This document shows positions 27,101 through 36,500 of a DNA stretch of 64,000 bases, one piece after another; positions within the stretch are counted from its first letter, which is position 1, and the number at the start of each line of letters is the position of its first letter. The position numbers were made by a program, and so were the translations under genes. Source of the DNA: Chitinophaga ginsengisegetis (GTDB lineage: Bacteria > Bacteroidota > Bacteroidia > Chitinophagales > Chitinophagaceae); NCBI RefSeq assembly GCF_900168065.1, contig NZ_FUZZ01000001.1, forward strand, positions 248,001-312,000, read 5' to 3'. Below the pieces are notes generated by a model, which made no database searches, was not told where the DNA came from, and saw nothing but the letters and a program-made list of their open reading frames with translations.

Positions 27101-29733
27101 TCCAATGTAAAGTTGGCATCACAGGGCGATATACTTATCCCATCAACATTGATGATCCTGGTTGACTCATAACTGGAACCACCAACAGTATCGACCGGGA
27201 ATATTGTTCTGAAATAAATTGCCAGTATATTCACAGCCTGTTCCAGCGGCCGGCCATAGCTGTCGAACTGCGCATACTGTCCACCCGGACTTACATCCTG
27301 CTTCAGGGTTTCTTTTAACTCCTTACAGGGATCAGGTACGCAGTTCAACAAGGCAATAGTGCACCTCATCTTCAATATGTCGTACAAGGGGCCGCTCCAA
27401 TTATTGATGTCATTGGTGTACAAGGTCGCATTCACCTGATTGTCGGCGATTCTCTGCCATACCTTCTGTTGAAATTCCGCTTTAGTACCCAACGCTACTT
27501 CACAAGTATGACAATCACTCACGCAGCCGGAGAAGTCGGTCGTTCTCAGTTGGTTGATAATAAAATAGAACTCCGGCTGCAAATTGGTGTTACGCTTGAT
27601 AAAGTCGTCAGTATAGGCAGCAATGACATCAGGATTCAGCGACAATTCAAAGCGGATGCTATACTCGCCGGCCTTTCCCAGGTCTACCACAAAGCTGTTT
27701 TCTACACTACCATCGTCCGCACAGTTGGGGGTAAGACTGCCAATCTTGATCGGTGTTATATTCGCGTCTACCTTGTTATTACAATCATCATATACATCAA
27801 TCTTCAGTTCATAATAGCAATTACTGCAGATCTCTACCGCATTCTCTTTATACTTCTTGATCAGTTTATCTATCCGGTACCTGATGCTGGCATTATGATC
27901 CGGCACCGCACAGAGATAAGTAGCGGCGCCCTTCAGTTTCAGTTCCTGTGGATCAAACACAAACGATTCCGGTTCCAACACGGGTACATCCACCAATTCT
28001 GAAACGCCTTTCGAAGCCAGGGGCAACACATTATCGGGCGATCCCCCACTTAAAGCAGTGGCCACCGGCTTACCGGAAGAATTCAGATAGCTGATGCTGA
28101 TCTGTCCATTGGGGTCAATGGTCATATTCTTCAAAAAGTGGGAAGCCTTTCCCGCGCTTGAACCGAAAAGCCGGTCCAGTTCCCATTGCACAGGTTTTCC
28201 ATAGAAGTACCTGGTGGAATGATTCAATGCTTCGTCCTGGTTAGGCTGCATTACATCTCCCACTCCACCCTTTACCCGCACACGACCGGTATTATCATTG
28301 GTATAGGCAGTAATGGCAAAAGGATATCCGCTGGCATCAGGAACATAGTTCATCGATGCGTCCGTCGCTTTAAAAGGATTGGCGGATGAATAGTACATAC
28401 CGGCGCCCCCCGTCGTTCCCAATGGCGCTGGCTTTACGACACAGACACCTGTGCTGTTGTTGTAAATGTCCTTGTAGGAATATACTTTGTTGAGGGCGTT
28501 CAGATTTTGCCTCCCATAGTACGTTAAAGCAGTTGCGTTAATAGGGGCAGGCAAAATATTAGCCGCTACCCTTCCATACTCGTCGTACACATTCTCCTGC
28601 AATACTACATTCTTATCCGTGTTGTTGATGGTAACCGTTTGCCGGTTCTTTAAAATCCCATCAAAATAAGCGACTACTTCTTTTTTCTTACCCCCTTCCG
28701 CATAACTGGCGCTGAATTGCCAGTTAAACCCAGGTTGATGCCAGCTCAGATCCAGTACCCTGGCTACTTCCCCACTTGCCAGCTTTGTCTGGTAAACCCA
28801 GGGATGTTCTTCCCGGAAACCATTTACATAGATCACATAACGGATACGGAGCAACAGGTATTTGCTGCTATGCAAAAGCGTGATATCGTAGTTATGCTGA
28901 TCGGTGGTGATACGGGTGGAATTATTCCGGAACATTGCTTCCAGTTGCGCATCCGTTATCGAAGAACGGTTTGCAGTGATGAACTGCCCATTGGTGGATT
29001 CATCGTCGATATAGGTCCACTCCAGATCATATTCCTGCCCGGGTATAATCTCATTCCAGTTAACGTTTATGATACCCGTTAAAGGCGGCGTATTCGGTGT
29101 AGCGCCCATAGGCGCCATGGCTGCTTTCGCCTGTTTCTTTGGAGCCGTGGCCGTTTCCCCGGATTTAAAAAATGCGGTCATCGACAATTCTTCTTCCTTG
29201 TTGGAGGTATACTGCCGGTCCACTATCACGTCTCCCCTCAACGAAAAAATTGCCGGCAGATCGGTACCCAGCTCTTTACTCGTGATATCATTGACCGTTA
29301 ATTTTACCTTATAGCCGTTGGTAAAGGAATAAATGTTTTCTCCCTGGTAGGGCGCCAACCACACAGTATCATAATTAATATTCAACCGCGCATGCTCAAT
29401 GGTAATCGGGTCGTCCTGGTCGGGCTGACTCCAGTACTCTATTTTCAGATCAAGCTCACACTTGAAAGGCTTATCGATCCGGTAGGTAGAATCCCGGTAC
29501 AATCCGAAAGTAACAACATTATTTACAAGCTTGTTATTGATCGATTTCCAGTCAAAGGCATCATTCCGGAATTTTTCATCCTTAATAACAAGGGTATCTC
29601 CTTTTTTTATCTTTCCCTGCAGCCGTTTCTGGTAGGACTCTACCTGCGCGCTGGCAACATGAATCGTTCCCAGCAGCAACAACAGTGCACAGCATACACT
29701 GTAACAGAGAATATTTAATTTTCTATAACCCAT
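21145..29733 (-). CDS. Giant secreted RHS/YD-repeat protein with GNAT-like tip
   Basis: 2862 residues with a signal peptide (NILCYSVCCALLLLLGTIHVASAQ). The first 600 residues are beta-rich and include a fragment typical of Bacteroidota RHS proteins (RYFYGKPVQWELDRLFGSS). A Cys-rich region (about 620-1560) follows, then a LamG-like beta-sandwich (about 1660-1825). YD repeats (about 1845-2500; SVYDALGRITENGEVF, YTYDAENRLVEAKSG) come next, then the RHS core ending IGRFLSTDPL and AVDLDGQE (about 2590). The variable tip has a motif VQKMGLGTMVFNEAV (about 2770) that resembles GNAT motif A (Q/R-x-x-G-x-G/A). YD repeats normally form a shell around the toxin. It is exported by Sec, unlike T6SS-linked RHS proteins. 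Immunity gene follows. Confidence 0.88.
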   Translation of the reverse strand: MGYRKLNILCYSVCCALLLLLGTIHVASAQVESYQKRLQGKIKKGDTLVIKDEKFRNDAFDWKSINNKLVNNVVTFGLYRDSTYRIDKPFKCELDLKIEYWSQPDQDDPITIEHARLNINYDTVWLAPYQGENIYSFTNGYKVKLTVNDITSKELGTDLPAIFSLRGDVIVDRQYTSNKEEELSMTAFFKSGETATAPKKQAKAAMAPMGATPNTPPLTGIINVNWNEIIPGQEYDLEWTYIDDESTNGQFITANRSSITDAQLEAMFRNNSTRITTDQHNYDITLLHSSKYLLLRIRYVIYVNGFREEHPWVYQTKLASGEVARVLDLSWHQPGFNWQFSASYAEGGKKKEVVAYFDGILKNRQTVTINNTDKNVVLQENVYDEYGRVAANILPAPINATALTYYGRQNLNALNKVYSYKDIYNNSTGVCVVKPAPLGTTGGAGMYYSSANPFKATDASMNYVPDASGYPFAITAYTNDNTGRVRVKGGVGDVMQPNQDEALNHSTRYFYGKPVQWELDRLFGSSAGKASHFLKNMTIDPNGQISISYLNSSGKPVATALSGGSPDNVLPLASKGVSELVDVPVLEPESFVFDPQELKLKGAATYLCAVPDHNASIRYRIDKLIKKYKENAVEICSNCYYELKIDVYDDCNNKVDANITPIKIGSLTPNCADDGSVENSFVVDLGKAGEYSIRFELSLNPDVIAAYTDDFIKRNTNLQPEFYFIINQLRTTDFSGCVSDCHTCEVALGTKAEFQQKVWQRIADNQVNATLYTNDINNWSGPLYDILKMRCTIALLNCVPDPCKELKETLKQDVSPGGQYAQFDSYGRPLEQAVNILAIYFRTIFPVDTVGGSSYESTRIINVDGISISPCDANFTLEDLVKNWRPEWADLFLPYHWEYCALESCESLSAVKRWDEKITSLCLKASDLPKYVGSNYDRNNPTWLLNADPFATNTAAQPFIGSFVNDLNNYSRNRTPFKSSTYNNKNIWQYVDYLLYCADSTGNTNATADVTFVSRWNNCVPQTQCRVPDREWLAYAEYYFQLKEIYYQRIRDARCGDICKIGRPLPMLGESCATVSDFSFAEDSLGNCSAGTKRVRVNFEGNRFATETRVAVTYSTGTTNTSEILIFGAGDRYKTICIPQYLPLSVLKVDSVYCRNSGAVSFPPKGPVTLPCRTDYTVEVDQIIHSTLGYKITFSSPLSTDVEYVFTLKIGTNPNNVVTVKMNPPDPVYYGSVYIGTDSPTPAEQQITVLSYTCNDPTGGCSPLFRNKISRMERIDYDQTFSMNPDSLRNDGFAQIANLVADNCANNADVWMSQLEEGLSGYTSIKRDALRQKLIEVCKLGGDTAHLNGASAAVPTATAEGYRSFKDVMLGVLGTGSITMKNNPWILSGPYPFNVKAQTAEAVIGNTNPAICARLSALQATYNSNAAGRTFLKYLTDTYGSAMNLKQEELDQLIKSCGNCRYLLASQLTLPVFLEVNTKGCITPAEFTAGMTALNQEPWSGGLDNTKDNYETIVATYLNHRWGFSLGYLDYDDYRQKVTAGTSALLCNEPVFRSVTPDPAECLMGMIDGAIAGGRRRYVVYIDSVRQDFRRQYVTVCAGTKATANLKTRQQLYHFTLYYYDQAGNLVRTVPPEGVDVLSTERLNTTTTEVPADFTCNYNGAIVNTSLPLTLTELTNSLNIQTGISVEMWIKGRSTGATQVLTPTSNNNYFFTTCISSTYCYVSIYKMNPETNAINIVNSSHIAVPITAFRGGDWLHLVVQGSNLMDGVLSTYVNGQLLNSDTKAPPAPCTWEIVVGTGGVSITSDLSDLKHLRTYNRQLTADEIWTNSQEPCMAQMAGLDARRFWGRYNVPANGAPGTVGGPNSNIEVRPMPVQPQHRLATDYAYTSLNQVSKQKTPDAGVSGFWYDYLGRLIASRNAKQWARNNNYNYSVYDALGRITENGEVFSNVSIFEPGFITGYGDLLVNPISNPERIYTFYDSPMLPSSLGTQDNLRNRVSAQYRYVAASTGGTTTDNFVYSYDLLGNVKTFWHGNGLYDYKQTDYNYDLISGKVNAVRYQPGKDDQFYYAYTYDAENRLVEAKSGINSVSVDKWEISGAVTDAFYRYYKHGPLSRMEYLRNAIQGIDYAYTLQGWLKGINGNYLSPASDMGRDGDPSGTKAHFAKDVASYTLDYFQGDYTPIGKPPTVTNPFALKWEGKAADIAGQDLYNGNIARSELALKGINGGNPIGYSYRYDQLNRLRTMRQHTLAGGATTWEMGTTPPTPYAEDITYDASGNILTYNRNNMSGAPMDRLTYNYPRNGGGQLTRNRLRYVRDGITLPLYPGVDIGNQAPAVETASEIGNVAGDAYQYDEIGNLIKDGNDVSEIEWNIIGKIKSFKKGTLKTEYFYDPAGNRSRKVVETSAQNFTTTVYERDVAGNVLATYEYKTGSADITWKEQYLYGSSRLGVWKPNMKLGSTATKDALWTAVNNREYEITNHLGNVLTTITDNKTPTGSVYDVTLSSAVDYSPFGMQLVGRKMNGGGYRYGFNGKENDNEVKGEGNQYDYGFRIYNPQIGRFLSTDPLAKKFAFYTPYQFSGNKPTVAVDLDGQEDHIYTISFFNKQGQAVFTSSHNEGQVVGMDRNGYEVYDRPEKFVAAYNIAFIDGTSYSLMQSFNSYKEMQGVKQSGFYSQAVSLSLWKGVGLGSESYYGSEAGYAIYGLSKMALSKFAVREAANAATKAAVDNTIVKKYDPELIERIHLSDEVHYNYDGYELGWIVKKPGGAVSIELLIQKPVQKMGLGTMVFNEAVKDATRFEGLWVESDIYGAKGMSDNLIQYNKALADGLSPEKAAFSTWSGDLAKKAGFNHVKVTPLTGDVKGVSAIFTK
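22121..22173. repeat. RHS-core DNA repeat, copy 1 (inside the main RHS gene)
   Basis: The main-gene copy of the repeat, encoding the conserved core just before the variable tip. Spacing to copy 2 is 1750 bp and from copy 2 to copy 3 is 1630 bp: each unit equals one tip plus one immunity gene. Confidence 0.87.
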
Positions 29734-29767
29734 AGGTAAAGGGCATTAATGGTGAATAGGTTAACAC

Positions 29768-30562
29768 TTAAAGCGTTGATATTAATCTGAAATTACTGTA
29801 GGCCGCAGCAGGTTTCCAGCCTGCTCCTTCCTTCTGCAGGTAGGTAGACAAACTAAGCCGGCGGCCATCTGTAATCACCTCATTCCATTTATTGAAAACC
29901 GTGGTGATCTCCCTGTCCATCTTCCTGTTCAGCGGATCTTCCAGGTTGGTTAAACGCATATAAATGCTGTTCAATTTCCCCGCACTACGGTCATAGGTAA
30001 TTTTCAATTCCTTACAGGTAACATGGCGTTCACAAAGCAGTTGCACGGTTGTTAAATTATCGGTGTGCGTGGAATTGATAGCATAGCTATCGCTCTCCCA
30101 GAGTGCAATGATACTATCCACCGCTAACTGGGGAGCCGCCACTACCTCTTTGGGAGGTGAAACAAATAGTTTCTCAATTCCCCGGTTAGCCGAAATACAC
30201 ACGTCTTTCAGCTGGATCATTTCATTATCGCCCAGCTGATAATACATTTCTGCATTTCTCCTGCAATAATTAAATGTGGCATTCACATTTTCTGTCGGCT
30301 CCGCCGGATCACTGATCCGGATACTGCCTCCCATATCAATCACAGACAACGTATCGACACGCCTGTAAATAGCAATGATCTGTCCGAGCAACGCAGCATC
30401 CTCCCGTTGAAAATGGGTTGCTTCTTCCGCTACCGGCGCCTGTTCTTTCAAAGAAGGCCACCAGCTGCTCAGCAAGGGCCTGGCGCCTATAGCAAATCCA
30501 ACCACCATTACTGCCGCCATGAATAAAATGATAAACTTTCCACTTATATGATACTTCTTCAT
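29768..30562 (-). CDS. Membrane-anchored accessory protein of the RHS operon
   Basis: 264 residues with one N-terminal membrane helix (about residues 9-28) followed by a mostly beta/alpha extracytoplasmic domain. Cys residues in FNYCRRNAEM, LKDVCISANRG and LLCERHVTCKELK could form disulfides. No family recognised. It lies between the two giant genes with gaps of 18 and 34 nt, so it is co-expressed with them and may be a chaperone or assembly factor in the periplasm. Confidence 0.65.
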   Translation of the reverse strand: MKKYHISGKFIILFMAAVMVVGFAIGARPLLSSWWPSLKEQAPVAEEATHFQREDAALLGQIIAIYRRVDTLSVIDMGGSIRISDPAEPTENVNATFNYCRRNAEMYYQLGDNEMIQLKDVCISANRGIEKLFVSPPKEVVAAPQLAVDSIIALWESDSYAINSTHTDNLTTVQLLCERHVTCKELKITYDRSAGKLNSIYMRLTNLEDPLNRKMDREITTVFNKWNEVITDGRRLSLSTYLQKEGAGWKPAAAYSNFRLISTL

Positions 30563-30580
30563 CTTTCAATATTAAAGCGG

Positions 30581-33500
30581 TTAATTTTTCGCCCTGTAAG
30601 AAGAGCGGTTTTCTTTAATCGTCATGATTCCCCGGTCTGTTTCCTTCTTTAACCTGATCAGGGTACCTTCATCATCATACTCATACAGTGTGGCCAGGTT
30701 ATTTTCATCCAATTGCGCCATGAGTCGCTGGTTTTGAGGATCATATGCATAGGTTTTAATATTGCCGGCAACAGGTAAAATACGTATGTCGTCTATCCTG
30801 GTAGCACTGCCTGCAGACAGGGTTAGGGCAGTAGAAGATGCGGTTGGACCCGCATAAAATCTGAGCTCTACCAGCTTCCATCCTTCTACCGAAGCTTTTA
30901 CTGTGAGGGGCCGGTCAACGTCATTAATACTCACTTTCAGATCGGAGGTACTACCAGCAGGTTGTGCATCTTTTACCCAGGCAGAAAAAATGTACTCTGC
31001 ACCTGGCTTCGGCGCAAATCCCATCGGGTAAACATTAGGCCTGGTCGTACGCATATATTCACCCAGGTCAGAAAAATCCAGGTAAGGCAGGGTATGGTGC
31101 ACATTTTCATGCGGCCGCGTGTATAATACCAGTGGGCTGTTTAGTTTCAGGCTGTATTTACCGGTGTGAGCGATTTTGTTATCCAGCCAGTCTGTATACT
31201 GTCCCTTGTCGCGGATCATCACGAACATGTTGAAGCTGTCTTTCGGATTACTATTTTCCGGAATGGCCTTCACCCGATATGCATAATCCTCAAATCCATC
31301 ATAAAATATTTCCCGCTGCATCGCATTGGAAGCCACTGCAGCAGTAAGTGTATTATTAAAACTAAACAGTGCGCTTTTGAAAATCCCCAATGGATCTTTT
31401 GATTCCAGGCCATTTCCCTGGGCGTCAAAAAGAGTGGCAGTACCGGTGCTGACCCATTTTTCATTATTCACATAAGTGGGCTTCCACAAATTATCGGTCA
31501 CTGAGAAATACCAGTAAGGAGTAAAGTTCTGATAAACTCCACCCTTCCTGATATCAGGGATAGACAGCTGCTGCCCGATCCTGTTCACCAGGAAAGCTTT
31601 CTGCTCTATTGGGCGCCAGTTTCCGAGGAATCCATACAAGAAAGGATTCATCTGAAAAATGATAGGTGTGACATAATCCTCTTTACTTATCAGCGTACCT
31701 AACTCCCCCTGACGTTCCACTACATCGGCGGGATAATGTATCAGATCTTCTGATGAATAAGCGATAATATTTGTATAATTACCGGTGTTATATAATTCAT
31801 AAGCCGATTTATTATAGATCTCCGCAGCAAAACCGGCTTCCTGACCCATGGAATTACGACCCATGACCTCGAAATTATGTTTACCGGGGAGCATGTTCGC
31901 TAATTCAAAAACATGCCATTTTCTATGATTGCTTAGCTTCTCTTCCGTGAGCTTTCTCACTTCCACACCATCGATATATACATACACCTCATCATTACCA
32001 CCCAGACCCAGAGAATAGCTGGCAGCTGGTTCCAGTGTTATATCAGTGTTGTAAGCATACCACAAATCATTACCATTTGGATTCTTATACCTGGGATACA
32101 TCCCAATGGCCGTTAATCTTCCGGTGTTACCATTCCCTCCCCAGAAATATCCTTTTCTGTTACCATATTCCGCACCATTCTGAGCGTAAAAGCTCGTTCC
32201 GTCATTCCCATCCTGGCTATCTTTGTACAGCGCATAATAGGGCCACATGCGGTCGTTTGCATTAGGATTTCTGATATACACGCCTCTGTCGGGGCGCTCA
32301 TAGACATACGGATCTGGAATGCCCTCCATTTTAAGCCGGGCGCCCCAGGATTGATCGTATAGCGTTACGCTCGCATCCAGCACACCCAGGGAAGCCAGTT
32401 CGTCGTCCGTATCTGTTGTAAAGCGGAAAGCTCCATTTTGTACCGGGTTTTTCAAACACACCACGGAAGCTCCGGGGGCCGTCAGTTGGTTCCGGTATCC
32501 GGAGCGGGCTAACTTTACGTCGCTTTTAAAATTCTTCGCCACAATCCCGTCCTTGTTGATAAGCTTATAGGATGGGTCCTGGTCTCCTTTGGTCAGTGTT
32601 TTTACCACCCAGTAAATTGAATTCTGCTCCTTCAGATCAATCAATTCATCTCCTGTAGTCACAAAGCTGGTAAACGTGGATAGAATTTTCCCTTTGAAAT
32701 CTGTCTCGAAATTCCGGATAAGGGCATTGTTATTTTTATAAGCGCCAGACATGCCGCTATTCATCCAGTATGCCGGCATATTTACCTGGTATACGGGATC
32801 ATCAAATTCGTTATTGGTAGTGGTGACTACCGGATCGCCGGTAATAGCATCGTACAAGGTATTTTTGGTGGTAACAGTAGATCCATTAATGGTTTTCACG
32901 ACCCGGTCCAGTACCCCGGAATATTGCACGGTTTTTAATACCGATGCAGAACGGAACAACCGGTACTCATCGTTCTGACTCATGGGCCAGTGTGGAATCA
33001 CCCACGGTATCGGGAAGCCGGGTATCATGTCAAAACCCGCGCGGATGGTCCGGCCTGTGTTACTGGTTTCTTCTTCCCGCATGTCCACCATCATTTCTAT
33101 CTCTCTACCGATAACCTGGTTCTGCGTAATCTCTCCTTTTTCGTTCACTACATCCACGTTATTCACGAGCGTTTGCGTGCCTACCCCCAGTGGCTTTGCA
33201 TTGAAGTAGTAACTGGTGTTGGCAATCTCTGCGCCCGACTGGTTAAATACTCTTTCTGCTTTTGGCTTGCCATGCATGTCGTTCAGTTTCACCACATACC
33301 CCTGGGATAACACCAGTTCATGTGCTACATTGGAACCAATAAAACTAAACCAACCTTTGGAATCATAATTATAGGCGTCCGGACTTTGATCATAGCTTAC
33401 CTGTACCGGGAAATCCTTTGAAGTATAGAACTCATGTTGTACCCATCCCGTCTTAGGTGCGGCTTCCACCACACCCTCCGCATTCAGATCTTTTACCACC

Positions 33501-36500
33501 ACTTTGCTATAACCCACTACCGGTGCCGGGAACAAGGTTTCTCCAAAGGGTTTCTCCAGGTAGTAATAGTTATTGAGACCACCTTTTACATCTTCGGTAT
33601 AAGGTACCGGTAAACGCAGGGGATTTTCATCGCCCCCTACTCCCGGCTCATAGCTTGCCACACCACTGCTGATTGTTTTTCCATTCCAGGTAGTGGTATA
33701 CGTATATTCCTGACCGTAGGTAGCCCCTGTTAAAGGCTCTCCACTGATCGTGTTCCAGATATCCGATATTCTGACACGCTTCACCCGGGCTGCACCGCCC
33801 AGTTTTATTCCATCCACCTTTGCAATACGTCCAAAACTCTTTTTCAGATCCACGCTTCGTGCAAACCTCTTCCGCTCCGCTCTTTTATAAAAGTTACCTG
33901 TAATTTCACTGAGGTTACTGATGGAGTTCACAAGGGCGCCTAATGCTGCCTGTATAGGCATATCGTCGGATATCCTGTTCTTGTAGCCAGGATAAGCATA
34001 CTTGGGATACTCTAATCTCATTTTCTGCCAGGCGGCAAAAATGAAAGGATTCGAAGTCACATTCCCTTCGCCCATGGTGTCGAATATGACCGCTACATTT
34101 CCACCGGATTTTTCTATCACATCTTTCACCTTTCCATAACACGGAACATAATCGCAACTACTTTCAGCCGTGCCATTGTCGGGTTTATCCGTCAAATTCA
34201 CAAATAGCTTGGCGTAAAAATCCCTTTCGCCATTCAGGTAACGCCTGATAAAATCATTTTTTTTCTCTTCTGCGGAGGCTCCGTTCAGGCTTTCTTTAAT
34301 ATTGATCATAAATCCACGGGCAAAAAAGAAGTCCGGCTCCGGGTTACCGTCTTTATCTACCAACTGCGTCAGTTCCACCATCTGCATCGCCTGCTTATCC
34401 TGTACATAAGCGTAATCGCCGGATTCATAATCTACGTGAATTTCTCCGCCTGTTGGCAAACTGATGTCCGTCAAATTCCAGGCACTGGCATTCTGATCAG
34501 CGATCGCCTTATCCTGTGTACTATAAGGGAAGCGGTCATTATTTAAATTATTCAAACCGGATTTGGCCGCTTTATAATTACCCCACCGGTCGGTAGAGAG
34601 ATACTCATAATCGGGATTCTTGCCCGTATATTTGAAAGTATAGGGAAAATGTTTCCCTTTGGTAGAAGCACCATAGGTAAAGTGCAAACCCGTTAAGGTA
34701 AGTTTACCACTATCGGCAACAGCCTGGTTGGGTACTTTCTGACAGAGCGAGTATTCATAGTTGAATACCGCTGTTTTTATGGGTGTCGTAAGATCTTTCT
34801 TCGAATACAGGCGGACTTCCTTCAAACAACGCTGTCTGCCATTGACGGTATTGTCTATAGCGCCGGTGATACCGGTAACACCTAACGCATCATTCCTGCT
34901 GTCCAACAGGAAAAACATGACCTTGTTTTTTGTTTCGATGGAGTTTAACAACCATATTTCCTTCTCCCCATATACAATGCTACTTTTATCATCATCCTGA
35001 TCCGCATTCAATGCTTTGTTATACAGCGCCCTATTCGGCTTCATCGGAGAGCGCCACTTGTAATTACCGTTTACTTTTGTATAGTTAAACTTAATGGCAG
35101 TACCCATGTCATCATCTGAAATACCGTCGCCTGTTACATCTACATAATCGGGCGACAATATCGCAGACAACAGGAAAGCCGACGCATACGCAGGTTGCGT
35201 TTCCTTATGAAAATATTTGTCAATGCCGTAATTATGCTGGATTCCTCCATCTGGTTTCAGCGAAAATCCTACCAGGTTTCTGTCCTCATCCTTCGCCGCA
35301 TTCGGATCTGTAGCAAATGAATACTCCTCCTGTACCTTGTTATAAACGGGCAGGCTGTATACCATTCTTTTCCCATCGTCTCCCGTAATCGTAAATTCAG
35401 AAAGATGAGTACCATATCTTGACTCTGTTACTGCGGAAGGTAGCGCGGGTGTAAAACCAGTTACTTTGTTCTCCCGGTAATCTTCTTTCATTCTTATCAC
35501 GCCACCCTTGTAGGTTTCTGAGGCGGTGAGATAGGAAATGGCATTACGTCTTACCTGTCTTGTTTTCTTTGTCAGCCGGTTAGGTGCGGATATGGGATAA
35601 GTATTATTATATCCGTCTTTCAGTTCACTTTTGCTGCCGGGTCCATCCAAAGACACATGCACTACGTCTTCGCCTCTGATCAATGTCTCATAGTCATTGC
35701 TCCCCACATTCTTCTCATCCATCTGCTTAAAATAGGCATGCTCTTCGAGGGTATTATCGGTGTTCTTATAATCAGCTACTTCATTGAATTGGTTATTGTT
35801 TTTCCACTTCCCGGTTTTGTTGGATACATCCTGCTTATAAAACGTGACCCCACCATGAAAGTATAATCCAAAACCCAGGTCTACTCCAAGGGTAGTGGTG
35901 TTATTCGCGTCATTGACAGCAGGGTCAAACACCGTTCCTGAACCGCCGCGATGCAGGCGGAATTGCCCGCTTCCCAGCTGGCTGGAATAGGAAAAAATAT
36001 CGGCCGTAGCGATAGGAATCGCAATGTTTGGCATGTTGGGAATTACTGCATTATCTTTCTCCCGCATGAAATCCATTACTGCGTTGGGCACATCTTTACC
36101 CTGGTTAGCATACAGGTATCCGTATGCCGGATTAGTATTAATCCTGTTCAGTATTTCGCGTTTATACCGGTAGCCGGTAAGTCCTACACCCGCAAAAGCA
36201 CCGGCGCCGGATGGTCCTACATCTATACTGTAGCTACGGTTGGTAGACCTATAGGGCACCCCGATATGCGGATAAAAAGGTGGTGTGTTATAAGTGAATC
36301 CGATGCCACCTACATCGAAACTAGAAGAACCCGCTTGATTATCCCAATCTCTCGTGGTTACACCAAAAGACCCGTTCAGTGTGAGGCTTTTCAGCCCCTG
36401 GCGGGTGTTATAACCTAGATTGGCCGACAGCCCTACGTTTGTGGTCTTATTTTCATTCGACTTATCATATAAAGCCAGCGTGATATTAGGCGATACATCC

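Noticed and set aside
22100..29700. Many plus-strand open frames inside the RHS and YD genes
   Set aside because: They are antisense shadows of long genes with clear domains and no family resemblance of their own.
21145..29733. RHS protein delivered by a type VI secretion system
   Set aside because: It has a Sec signal peptide and no PAAR or VgrG part, and no T6SS gene lies in the window.
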